Below are positions 9,746 to 17,226 of a stretch of DNA of 64,000 bases, piece by piece. Made by a program: the position numbers and the translations under genes. The notes under the pieces are model-generated. The model saw only the letters and a program-made list of their open reading frames with translations. It was not told where the DNA came from and did not search any database. Origin of the DNA: Acetobacterium sp. KB-1 (GTDB taxonomy: Bacteria; Bacillota; Clostridia; Eubacteriales; Eubacteriaceae); assembly GCF_003260995.1 (NCBI RefSeq), contig NZ_CP030040.1, forward strand, positions 1-64,000, written 5' to 3'. The number at the start of each line of letters is the position of its first letter. Within the stretch, counting starts at the first letter, position 1.

Positions 9746-10254
9746 CGTTAACCCTCCTTATATTGTAGTTGCATCGGGTTATATTATGATTTTATATTTC
9801 GTGTTTTCATAGGTATTACACTTTATAACAATGGCACAGTTTTCTAAATTAGTTCTCCGTTTTATATCCTTTCAACTTCTTGTTTAGACTCTTTTAATCA
9901 CTTTAACACCCTTTTCAGATTTTATAGGCCATTAATTAATTTCAGGCCGTTTGTAATAATAATCGTGTGAACATTAAATTTTAGGGTATGAATATAATGT
10001 GAAACGATCTGGAAATTTTCCTTTTAATTAGGGCATCATCAGGATCAATGATTTACTCAAAGGGATTCTGTCAGGTTAAAGGTGCTGTTTCGGTTGCCTT
10101 TAGTGAACACTTTTGGGGATGAAGAAGTCCGACCTCTCGATGAAATCAGAAAGGGCTTTTGTCAGTCCAATTGTATGCGTAATGCTTATATTATGGCTAA
10201 TTTTACTAGAAAAATAGTTTGTGAGAATCGATAAGGTGAGAGAGGTTAATTAAA
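9746..10254. other. Intergenic between divergent signalling genes, no gene seen
   Basis: About 510 bp with many stops in all frames. It should hold the promoters of the leftward receiver gene and the rightward diguanylate cyclase (ATG 10255, GGTGAGAGAGG upstream). I see no clear -35/-10 pair or known riboswitch. Confidence 0.4.
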
Positions 10255-10301
10255 ATGGACAAGGAAAAGTTCAAAAGAATTATTTTAGAAAATGAAGATG
10301 T
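10255..10301 (+). pseudogene. 5' fragment of a diguanylate cyclase gene split by IS3
   Basis: ATG 10255 with GAGAGAGG upstream begins MDKEKFKRIILENEDV and is then interrupted by the IS3 element. Removing 10302-11875 and one TGT target copy joins GAA GAT GTT CTT ATG GAA in frame to the cyclase at 11883. The original protein would have been about 458 residues. Confidence 0.8.
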
Positions 10302-10565
10302 TGGATTGTCAACACTTTTTCAGACAACTTTTTTAAGGTCTGCTGTTTTGAATTCAATCGGCGTCATATAATCAAGAGACGAATGAATTTGGATTGTCAA
10401 CACTTTTTCAGACAACTTTTTTAAGGTCTGCTGTTTTGAATTCAATCGGCGTCATATAATCAAGAGACGAATGAATTTGGATTGTCAACACTTTTTCAGA
10501 CAACTTTTTTAAGGTCTGCTGTTTTGAATTCAATCGGCGTCATATAATCAAGAGACGAATGAATT
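10302..10565. repeat. Three tandem 88-bp copies of the left IS3 end
   Basis: Units at 10302-10389, 10390-10477 and 10478-10565 are identical by eye. Each starts with the terminal inverted repeat TGGATTGTCAACAC and contains the last codons of orfB. The third copy continues into intact orfB; the first two end exactly at a new IS terminus. Confidence 0.9.
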
Positions 10566-11296
10566 CGGATGTGATTATACCAATGAATATAATCAAACAA
10601 TTCCAGTTTTAGCTGTTCCAGGGAGTCAAACGTATTCGGATACACAAATTCAGTTTTAAAAACTTTAAAGGTAGCTTCAGCAACGGCATTGTCATACGGA
10701 CAACCTTTTTGACTCAATGAACGTCTGATATTAAACGTATCGATGATCCCATCAATAATATTGTTTTTAAATTCATTTCCACGATCCGTATGGAAGATTG
10801 ATATCTTATCCAGTCTGTATTTGACCGTTGCAAAAGCCTGATAAACAAGCATGGCATCTTTTTGCGCGCCTGCGCTGTAACCAATAATTTCGCGATTGTA
10901 TAAATCCAGAAGAATACATACATAATTCCATTTTCCGGCAACACGAACATAGGTAAGATCACTGACAACTACTTCCAGCTGCTCTCTGTCATCAAACTGG
11001 CGATTAACTTCGTTTTGGATTTTATCATTGTTTACCGGTGTTTTATGAACTTTGAATTGAGCGATTGTATAGGTCGATACCAGGCCCAGTTCTTTCATTA
11101 TTCGGCCAATCCGTCGGCGTGATACAATCTGTTTTTTCTTTTCCAGTTCTTTTTTGATTTTACGCGTGCCATAATTACGCCTGCTAGCCTTGAAAATGTC
11201 GGTAATATCCTGTTTCAGTTTTTTTTCATCTTCTGATTTTCGGGTTTTAGACTCATAATAATAGGTGCTTCGTGTTATTTTTAGGACTTTACACAT
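10496..11296 (-). CDS. IS3-family transposase OrfB
   Basis: 266 residues from the first ATG; the open frame extends further upstream and overlaps orfA, as expected if an OrfAB fusion is made by frameshifting. The N-terminal HTH_21-like region has RRNYGTRKIKKELEK. The DDE core is visible in VVSDLTYVRV, IFHTDRGNEFK and NAVAEATFKVFKTEF. The gene ends in LKKVV, and that end lies within the third 88-bp unit. It appears intact, so the element may still be able to move. Confidence 0.9.
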   Translation of the reverse strand: MCKVLKITRSTYYYESKTRKSEDEKKLKQDITDIFKASRRNYGTRKIKKELEKKKQIVSRRRIGRIMKELGLVSTYTIAQFKVHKTPVNNDKIQNEVNRQFDDREQLEVVVSDLTYVRVAGKWNYVCILLDLYNREIIGYSAGAQKDAMLVYQAFATVKYRLDKISIFHTDRGNEFKNNIIDGIIDTFNIRRSLSQKGCPYDNAVAEATFKVFKTEFVYPNTFDSLEQLKLELFDYIHWYNHIRIHSSLDYMTPIEFKTADLKKVV

Positions 11297-11337
11297 TGCT
11301 GATACCGAGTATCTGTCTTGATTCGCTTGGATGACTT

Positions 11338-11622
11338 CTACTTTCGTCCTATGATCAGCGCTGCTTGCTTTAGGATGTCGTTTTCCATTTTTAATTGTTG
11401 GACTTCTTTGCGCAATTTGATTAACTCGTTTTCTTCATCACTGCGGTTGTCTTTTTCTTTAAATGATCCGGAGTTTTGATGCTGTTTCACCCAACGATCA
11501 AAGGCTGAAGCTGACAATTCATACTCCTTAATAATTTCATGTCTGGGTTTTCCGTTTAAATATAATTGGACGACCTGATTTTTAAATTCATCTGTAAAAA
11601 TTCGGCGTTCTCTTCTGGTCAT
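11338..11622 (-). CDS. IS3-family OrfA (transposase DNA-binding subunit)
   Basis: 94 residues starting MTRRERRIFTDEFKNQVVQL, the HTH_8 fold of IS3 OrfA, then SASAFDRWVKQH and a leucine-zipper-like coiled coil (LIKLRKEVQQLKMENDILKQ). The start is preceded by GAAGGAGAAC. The first codons (MTRR) recur in each of the 89-bp units to the right, so the upstream copies could be translated only as short peptides. Confidence 0.88.
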   Translation of the reverse strand: MTRRERRIFTDEFKNQVVQLYLNGKPRHEIIKEYELSASAFDRWVKQHQNSGSFKEKDNRSDEENELIKLRKEVQQLKMENDILKQAALIIGRK

Positions 11623-11875
11623 ATTGGTTCTCCTTCATTTTATGGATTTAGTTTATATGACCTTAGTAAATCTGTCCAGTTAAGTATAGCCTATCCATCT
11701 CTTCTGGTCATATTGGTTCTCCTTCATTTTATGGATTTAGTTTATATGACCTTAGTAAATCTGTCCAGTTAAGTATAGCCTATCCATCTCTTCTGGTCAT
11801 ATTGGTTCTCCTTCATTTTATGGATTTAGTTTATATGACCTTAGTAAATCTGTCCAGTTAAGTATAGCCTATCCA
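11609..11875. repeat. Three tandem 89-bp copies of the right IS3 end
   Basis: Units at 11609-11697, 11698-11786 and 11787-11875, identical by eye. Each runs from the first codons of orfA through its ribosome site to the terminal sequence CTATCCA. Only the last is followed by the target duplication TGT. Confidence 0.9.
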
Positions 11876-11882
11876 TGTTCTT

Positions 11883-13208
11883 ATGGAAAAAGCACTAAAT
11901 TATGGGAAAGAAAGAAATTATACAAAATATACATCAACCTTAAAAGAGGCTTGGCGGATGTCAATAGCAGGCCTTTCGAAGGCGTTAGTAAAAGTCATTG
12001 AAAAGAACGATGCTATCCCTGAAATGGGACCAGATGATGATTTCACTACAAGTGAAGTTGCTGAATTTGGGATAATTGAAGCCCAAAAACATCGCTCACG
12101 AGGTGTTACCCTAGGCATGTTTCTTAGTTTTATGAAATATTATCAACAAGCATATGAAGATCTCATTTATGAAAGTAACTTTTCAGTAGAAGAAAAAAGA
12201 TATTGCTCATTATATATCAAACGGTATTTTGATCAACTTGAATTGGGTTTTGCGTTAGAGTGGTCGGGATTATCTGAAAAACAAAAGTTGGAGGAACTTC
12301 AGAAATCAAACAGAGTTATCACAAATGAAAAAAATAAATATCTCACAGTTTTCGAAAGTATTTATGATCCGATTATTCTCGTTGATAAAAATAACAATAT
12401 TGAAAACATTAATTATAAAGCAGCTGAAGTTTTTTTTGACTTTGCTGTTTCCGGCATGAAATATTATGGAAATATTAATACGGAAAAGGAGTTCGACTGG
12501 TTAAATAGAGAACTTGATAAATTTATGGATTTAAATGAAAAAGAAGTTATAATCGAAAAAACAATGGAAACAAAAAAGGGTCAAAAAACATTTATGATAA
12601 AATTCAGAAAAATGTTGGATGTCAGTGAAAAATACAGAGGAACCGTTATTTTATTCAATGACATAACCGAAAGAAAAGAAATGGATCAAATATTAAAAAA
12701 ACAACAGGAAAAGCTGGAATACTATGCATTTACTGATCCAATGACAGGTGTTTCAAATCGGAGAACCGGTCTTATGATTTTAGAACAGGAGCTGTTGTTT
12801 AAACATAGGATAGATGCACCTTTATCAATATGTTTTCTTGATATTGATGGTCTCAAGAAAATAAATGATACCTATGGACATGAAGAGGGGGATATTTTGA
12901 TTAATCTTATTATTGAGAATTTAAAAGAATCAGTGCGTGAGATCGATACAATTAGCCGAATAGGTGGAGATGAATTTCTAATTATTTTTCCTGGTTGTTT
13001 TGAATCGGATGCTGAAAAAGTAATCCAGCGGATTAACTACAAATTAGAAGACTATGATAAGAAAAATGAAAAACCATACCAGCATGGGTTTAGCTACGGA
13101 ATACTTGAATTATGTGTTGATAACAAATTAAGTATCAATGCGGTGATAAATGCGGCAGATAAAAAAATGTATCAAAATAAGATGCAAAAAATGATTAACC
13201 CAAAGTAG
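11883..13208 (+). CDS. Diguanylate cyclase, 3' portion (5' end displaced by IS3)
   Basis: 441 residues from ATG 11883, an internal methionine of the original gene. An N-terminal helical sensory region (about 1-140) resembles RsbRD_N-type domains. A PAS-like segment follows, ending in VILFNDITERKEMD. The GGDEF domain has DPMTGVSNRR and the intact catalytic motif GGDEF at 361-365. It would make cyclic di-GMP. No good ribosome site precedes 11883, so expression now depends on chance initiation or transcription from the element. The sequence is AT-rich compared with the next genes. Confidence 0.8.
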   Translation: MEKALNYGKERNYTKYTSTLKEAWRMSIAGLSKALVKVIEKNDAIPEMGPDDDFTTSEVAEFGIIEAQKHRSRGVTLGMFLSFMKYYQQAYEDLIYESNFSVEEKRYCSLYIKRYFDQLELGFALEWSGLSEKQKLEELQKSNRVITNEKNKYLTVFESIYDPIILVDKNNNIENINYKAAEVFFDFAVSGMKYYGNINTEKEFDWLNRELDKFMDLNEKEVIIEKTMETKKGQKTFMIKFRKMLDVSEKYRGTVILFNDITERKEMDQILKKQQEKLEYYAFTDPMTGVSNRRTGLMILEQELLFKHRIDAPLSICFLDIDGLKKINDTYGHEEGDILINLIIENLKESVREIDTISRIGGDEFLIIFPGCFESDAEKVIQRINYKLEDYDKKNEKPYQHGFSYGILELCVDNKLSINAVINAADKKMYQNKMQKMINPK

Positions 13209-13402
13209 CAAAGGTGCTAACTGGAATTCTTTAGGGTATTACAACCGGGATTCCCCAAATAATGCCAATCAGATATGGTTTGAAAGAGCCGGATCTGATT
13301 GATCTTGCCGGGTATTTTAGAGTGAACCCATTGGCATCAGAGACGAGTGACACGAATTCTGATGCCATTCCAGACACTAAGAACTTAGTCGGTCAAATTT
13401 GT
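13209..13402. other. Short intergenic space between convergent genes
   Basis: A frame reading IPQIMPIRYGLKEPDLIDLA runs through 13240-13400 into the antisense of the next gene. It lacks a ribosome site and family resemblance, and is not called as a gene. Confidence 0.3.
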
Positions 13403-15076
13403 TCAAGGTTGCAAGACAAGACTTTCTTCCTGATCATTCCACATCACGGTGATGGTAACTTCCTGAGGAGGAGTTGACATCGGCCCATTACCGGAACCGC
13501 CCCCTAAATTAACAATTCCGTCGTCATACACCCGCAAGCCAGTTCCGCCACCGCCACCGCCAGTGCGATCATATTTATATGAGATACTTCCAACCCGCTC
13601 CGGATCATCACCACGATAAACTAACTGAGATGTCTCCCAACCATAGGCATCCATATGCAGTCGGCCATCCTCATCCTCAATCGGATTATTATAATATTTT
13701 GAGGTATAGGTACCACGCCAGTGTTGGCTTTCACCATGATAGACAACGGTTTTTCCGTCGTTTAAATATAGAAAAACGGTGTCGAAAATGATGGTTGCCA
13801 ACTTGTGAAATTCGCTGGACTCATTGGCTTCCAGAAGATCGCCATTTCCAAACGGTGCCTCTAAAACAACGGAGGCATTTTTTGAATGATAGGCATTAAC
13901 CGACCCATCGAAGACAATGTTATTATAGCCAAAGTCCCAACGAACAAAGTTATCATATCGTTTATCCATGTTATCAAAAATATAAATATAGATGGTGCCA
14001 TCATATGCTTTCAACCGGAAAATTCCCGGTTCAATACCGCCAATGGCATAATCCGCAGGGTTTTTGTTGCGGTCTTTTTCCATTGCCAGATTATGGGCGT
14101 TAAAGGTATTGATAATCTCTTTTTCCGTTAACCAGGCACTCGTGTCGGAAGGATTCGTTATCAGTCCGATCATCGTGCCGACGAGAATAATCACCGCAGC
14201 GGCAACGACATAGAATTTTGGTTGCTTTAAAGTAAGGATGTTTCGGATTCTTCCTTTTATATCGCCTTCACCAAAAGCCAAGGGCGATAGTCGCGGGTTT
14301 CGTTTACCTGTTGCCAGATTTAATAAGGATTGGGAATAATCTTTTTTTATTTCATAACCCAACTGATTGATCACGGCTTCATCACAGGCCATTTCCATAT
14401 CTTTGCCACTGACATAAAAAGCAACCCAAACCAGTGGATTAAACCAGTGGATAGATAAAATCAGATAGCTGACAAAGCGGATCACATGATCAAATCTTCG
14501 GATATGAGTTTGTTCATGCAAGAGGATATGTTTTTTCTCTATTTCATCCAGATTAACCGGTAAATAGATTTTAGGTTTGATAAACCCCAGCACAAAGGGC
14601 GTTAGGACTTTGTCGGAAATGAAGAGATTGTCTTTATCAATAGTTACTTTTTTCAAACGATGCTTTAGTTTGATATAAGAGATTACACCGTAAAGTAGAA
14701 GAGCTGACATACCAATGACCCAAATAACGGAAGCGATCATGAAAAAAATCTGCAACGGATTAACACTGGTGACGACTTCCGGTGTCGGCAGTGCGTTGTT
14801 GATGGGGACATCAACCGCAGCAATGCCAGTGATGATCTGTGGTGTTTCTGCCACTGAAAGGTCAGTAGGGATCGGCTTTGGATTAACCGGCAGGAGACTA
14901 AGTGCACTAGCAAAAGAAAAGGGAAGCAGCAGTCTTAGTAACACTACTGACCAGAGGATATAAGTGTAGCGCTTTGGTGCTTTTTTTAGTAGTAATCGGG
15001 CCATGAGAACAGCCAGAATTACAATGCTCCCGATATAACTCAGATTAAGAACTTCGATAAAAATCGCTTCAAACAT
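13403..15076 (-). CDS. BlaR1/MecR1-like M56 membrane metallopeptidase
   Basis: 557 residues. About four membrane segments flank a cytosolic zinc-peptidase domain with HEQTH at 187-191, the M56 signature. A further membrane helix near 290 precedes an extracytoplasmic domain of about 250 residues. That domain is not a penicillin-binding fold: it lacks SxxK and KTG motifs and ends in a glycine-rich stretch. In BlaR1 systems ligand binding outside activates the peptidase, which leads to loss of the BlaI repressor. Here the ligand is unknown. The gene starts 2 bp after the stop of the BlaI-like gene, so they form an operon. Confidence 0.85.
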   Translation of the reverse strand: MFEAIFIEVLNLSYIGSIVILAVLMARLLLKKAPKRYTYILWSVVLLRLLLPFSFASALSLLPVNPKPIPTDLSVAETPQIITGIAAVDVPINNALPTPEVVTSVNPLQIFFMIASVIWVIGMSALLLYGVISYIKLKHRLKKVTIDKDNLFISDKVLTPFVLGFIKPKIYLPVNLDEIEKKHILLHEQTHIRRFDHVIRFVSYLILSIHWFNPLVWVAFYVSGKDMEMACDEAVINQLGYEIKKDYSQSLLNLATGKRNPRLSPLAFGEGDIKGRIRNILTLKQPKFYVVAAAVIILVGTMIGLITNPSDTSAWLTEKEIINTFNAHNLAMEKDRNKNPADYAIGGIEPGIFRLKAYDGTIYIYIFDNMDKRYDNFVRWDFGYNNIVFDGSVNAYHSKNASVVLEAPFGNGDLLEANESSEFHKLATIIFDTVFLYLNDGKTVVYHGESQHWRGTYTSKYYNNPIEDEDGRLHMDAYGWETSQLVYRGDDPERVGSISYKYDRTGGGGGGTGLRVYDDGIVNLGGGSGNGPMSTPPQEVTITVMWNDQEESLVLQP

Positions 15077-15078
15077 GT

Positions 15079-15441
15079 TTATTCCTCCCGGTATTCGTCA
15101 ATTAGCTGCTGCAGCTCGTGGACTTCTTGCTCATTTAATTTCCGGCGACGGGTAAATGCCGCGATAAATCGCGGTAGCGAGCCGTCAAAGGTTTCGGCGA
15201 GAAAGGCTTCGCCCTTCTTACTTAAAAAATCATCTTTTGATACAATAATCCTAACGATGCCGCTGTCATTGACAAACAGCTCCCGGTCACAGAGGCGTTT
15301 AAGCATGGTATAGGTCGTCGTTCGCTTCCAGTTAAAGGCTTCCGCGCACAGCGCTATTAAGTCCCGGGTGGAGACCGGTGCATTTTCCCAAATGAGTTCG
15401 GTTAATCGTTGCTCCATTTCCCCCAGTTTATATTTTTTCAT
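15079..15441 (-). CDS. BlaI/MecI-family transcriptional repressor
   Basis: 120 residues from ATG 15441, which has GGAGGC five bases upstream; an earlier ATG at 15465 lies within the operator region and is not preferred. The winged-helix domain reads MEQRLTELIWENAPVS, then RTTTYTMLKRLCDREL, the BlaI/MecI/CopY recognition helix. The C-terminal part is the dimerisation region cut by the partner peptidase in this family. It probably represses its own operon through the paired palindromes at 15454-15494. Confidence 0.87.
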   Translation of the reverse strand: MKKYKLGEMEQRLTELIWENAPVSTRDLIALCAEAFNWKRTTTYTMLKRLCDRELFVNDSGIVRIIVSKDDFLSKKGEAFLAETFDGSLPRFIAAFTRRRKLNEQEVHELQQLIDEYREE

Positions 15442-15453
15442 CAAAGCCTCCTT

Positions 15454-15494
15454 GTCTAATAACACTAGACAAGTTTAGTCTAACATCATTAGAC
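15454..15494. promoter_or_regulatory. Twin BlaI-type operator palindromes
   Basis: GTCTAATAACACTAGAC (15454-15470) and GTCTAACATCATTAGAC (15478-15494) share the GTCTA...TAGAC arms and lie 24 bp apart. They sit directly upstream of the blaI-like start. Two dimers could bind cooperatively. Confidence 0.75.
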
Positions 15495-15685
15495 AGATAA
15501 GTCAAATTGTGTTTAAACGATTTGCTGTTAGTGAAAATTGCTGCAAATAGTTTTTAGAAATAGCAGAATCGTGAAAAGTTTAACGTTTGGCGCTGGGGTT
15601 GCGATAGGACCACTGGATAAATCCAGGATTTTCGAGTATAATCAATTAAAAAGCAGCAAATGATGCAATTAGTGGAGGAATAAGA

Positions 15686-16492
15686 GTGAAGGAACGTTTA
15701 ATTATCCTGGGCACTGGCAATGCAGCTGTCACGCGGTGTTATAATACTTGTTTTGCAATACAAAAGGGAAACAATTATTTTCTGGTTGATGCCGGCGGGG
15801 GAAACGGAATACTGACCCAGTTGGAAAAGGCTGAAATTGGATTAGAACAGATTCATGATATTTTTATCAGCCATGAGCACACAGATCATTTGCTCGGACT
15901 AATCTGGTTGATCCGGATGATTGCTGCTAAAATCCGCAGCGGAAAATACGAAGGTAATTTAAATATCTATTGCCATCCGCAGTTAAATAAAACAGCCATG
16001 ATAATAGTGAAACTAACACTTCCTGAAAAGTTTGTTAAACTTATTGGTGAACGGATTTTCTTTAGAATTGTGAAAGATGGGAAGGCCAAAAAAATTTTAG
16101 GTAATAAGGTAACTTTTTTTGATATTCAATCTCAAAAAGCCAAACAATTTGGCTTTACAATAAAGCTGGAGTCGGGAAGAAAATTAACTTTTCTAGGAGA
16201 TGAACCCTATAAAGATCATGAATATCGGTATGCTTTCCAATCCGACTGGCTGTTGCATGAGGCCTTTTGCCTTTATGCTGAACGAGAGCGGTTTAAGCCT
16301 TATGAAAAGTTTCATACCACCGTTAAGGATGCCTGTGAAATCGGGGCCCGGCTGGAAGTGGTCAACTTGATACTCTATCATACCGAAGATCGCAATTTGG
16401 CCAACCGAAAGGCCCTGTACATTGCCGAAGGGCAACCATTTTTTGCGGGAAACCTGCTGGTGCCGGATGATCTGGAGGAATTTGAACTCTAA
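15686..16492 (+). CDS. Metallo-beta-lactamase-fold hydrolase (RNase Z-like)
   Basis: 268 residues from GTG 15686, six bases after GGAGGAA. The zinc motif is HEHTDH in IFISHEHTDHLLGLI; further ligands are likely in FLGDEP and in LHEAF/HTEDR towards the C-terminus. N-terminal LIILGTGNAAVTRCYNT resembles RNase Z and related phosphodiesterases. The long exosite arm of tRNase Z is not obvious, so the substrate is unknown. It is followed 46 bp on by a YjbR-family gene and may be co-transcribed with it. Confidence 0.8.
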   Translation: MKERLIILGTGNAAVTRCYNTCFAIQKGNNYFLVDAGGGNGILTQLEKAEIGLEQIHDIFISHEHTDHLLGLIWLIRMIAAKIRSGKYEGNLNIYCHPQLNKTAMIIVKLTLPEKFVKLIGERIFFRIVKDGKAKKILGNKVTFFDIQSQKAKQFGFTIKLESGRKLTFLGDEPYKDHEYRYAFQSDWLLHEAFCLYAERERFKPYEKFHTTVKDACEIGARLEVVNLILYHTEDRNLANRKALYIAEGQPFFAGNLLVPDDLEEFEL

Positions 16493-16538
16493 AATGCTAA
16501 TGAATACGAAGACCCTGCGAATAGGAAAGGAGATTATG

Positions 16539-16931
16539 ATGAAACCTTGTGAAAAATGGGATGAACTGATCGAAAATACAATAGAACCTTTACCGGGCAC
16601 GTCCCGGGATTATCAACACGAATGGGATGCGGTTCGATATTTTGTCGGCGATGTGATGTTTGCCATGCGTGGAGAAAATAAGGTTGGCGATTCATTATTG
16701 ACAGTCAAATTGCCACCCGGTGATGGAGAAATCCTCCGCTCCCGTTACCCCGATATTATTCCTGGGTATTATATGAACAAACAGCATTGGAATTCAATCA
16801 TGCTTGATAAAAATGTGCCAGAGGCAGTTTTAGTTGATTGTATTCAATTGGCTTATCAGACGGTACTAAAGAAATTGACAAAAAAGAAACAGCGGGAGAT
16901 TGAGGAAAGTACGAAAGTTTCCGAAGCATAA
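16539..16931 (+). CDS. MmcQ/YjbR-family protein
   Basis: About 130 residues; ATG 16539 lies six bases after AAAGGAG, better spaced than ATG 16536. Family features are the GDVMFAMRG strand, a LKLPP-like stretch and the diagnostic PGYYMNKQHWNSIML. YjbR proteins adopt a CyaY-like fold and are often called DNA-binding, although their roles are poorly established. It follows the metallo-hydrolase in the same direction. Confidence 0.8.
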   Translation: MKPCEKWDELIENTIEPLPGTSRDYQHEWDAVRYFVGDVMFAMRGENKVGDSLLTVKLPPGDGEILRSRYPDIIPGYYMNKQHWNSIMLDKNVPEAVLVDCIQLAYQTVLKKLTKKKQREIEESTKVSEA

Positions 16932-16964
16932 GTAAAACAGCTCAATCGGAAAAGAGGAGAAACC

Positions 16965-17075
16965 ATGTCAGCCGAACTGATTAAGGATCTATTATTTAAT
17001 ACTGCCCTGCTGCTCTCCATCAGCATTGTTTACAATCTCTTTTTTATCCACTTTGACGAGCGTCGCAAAAAATAG
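16965..17075 (+). pseudogene. 5' fragment of a 5TMR-type signalling gene, split by a MITE
   Basis: ATG 16965 with GAGGAGA upstream encodes 36 residues: a single hydrophobic helix (LLFNTALLLSISIVYNLFFI) and then HFDERRKK-stop. This is the usual first transmembrane segment of the 5TM-5TMR_LYT domain whose remainder is encoded from 17186. The stop codon is supplied by the inserted element. Removing the insert and one target copy joins AAA AAA TGG TTG in frame. Confidence 0.85.
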
Positions 17076-17226
17076 GTAATTGCGAAACTAATTATAAAAA
17101 CTGACGTAAATAAGCTATTCCAAACCAATTTTGGATAAATATAAGCTGATTTGGTGAGGAGCTGTATAAATATACTATACAAGAAATGACTTATCCAAGG
17201 GATTTATTGAGTTTTGCAAACACCTA
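17073..17226. mobile_element. 154-bp MITE-like insertion with 10-bp target duplication
   Basis: The insert begins TAGGTAATTGCGAAACT and its other end, read inwards, is TAGGTGTTTGCAAAACT: 14 of 17 positions agree. It is flanked by TCGCAAAAAA at 17063-17072 and 17227-17236, a 10-bp direct repeat. It has no coding capacity for a transposase. It contains GTGAGGAGC and, 24 bp further, an ATG (17186) reading in frame into the disrupted gene. Confidence 0.8.

Larger units (their letters stand above)
10302..11875 (-). mobile_element. IS3-family insertion sequence with triplicated ends
   Basis: The outer ends are inverted repeats beginning TGGAT, with about two thirds identity over 37 bp, both closing on TAAGG. 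A 3-bp duplication TGT flanks the element, as expected for IS3. orfA (11622-11338) and orfB (11296-10496) read leftwards. Unusually, the terminal 88 bp on the left and the terminal 89 bp on the right each occur three times in tandem. Confidence 0.85.

Noticed and set aside
10302..11875. Tandem repeats as a CRISPR array
   Set aside because: Units are 88-89 bp without spacers and contain IS ends and codons of orfA/orfB.
13262..13477. Small rightward frame (71 codons)
   Set aside because: No ribosome site; its second half is antisense to the BlaR1-like gene and no family is recognised.
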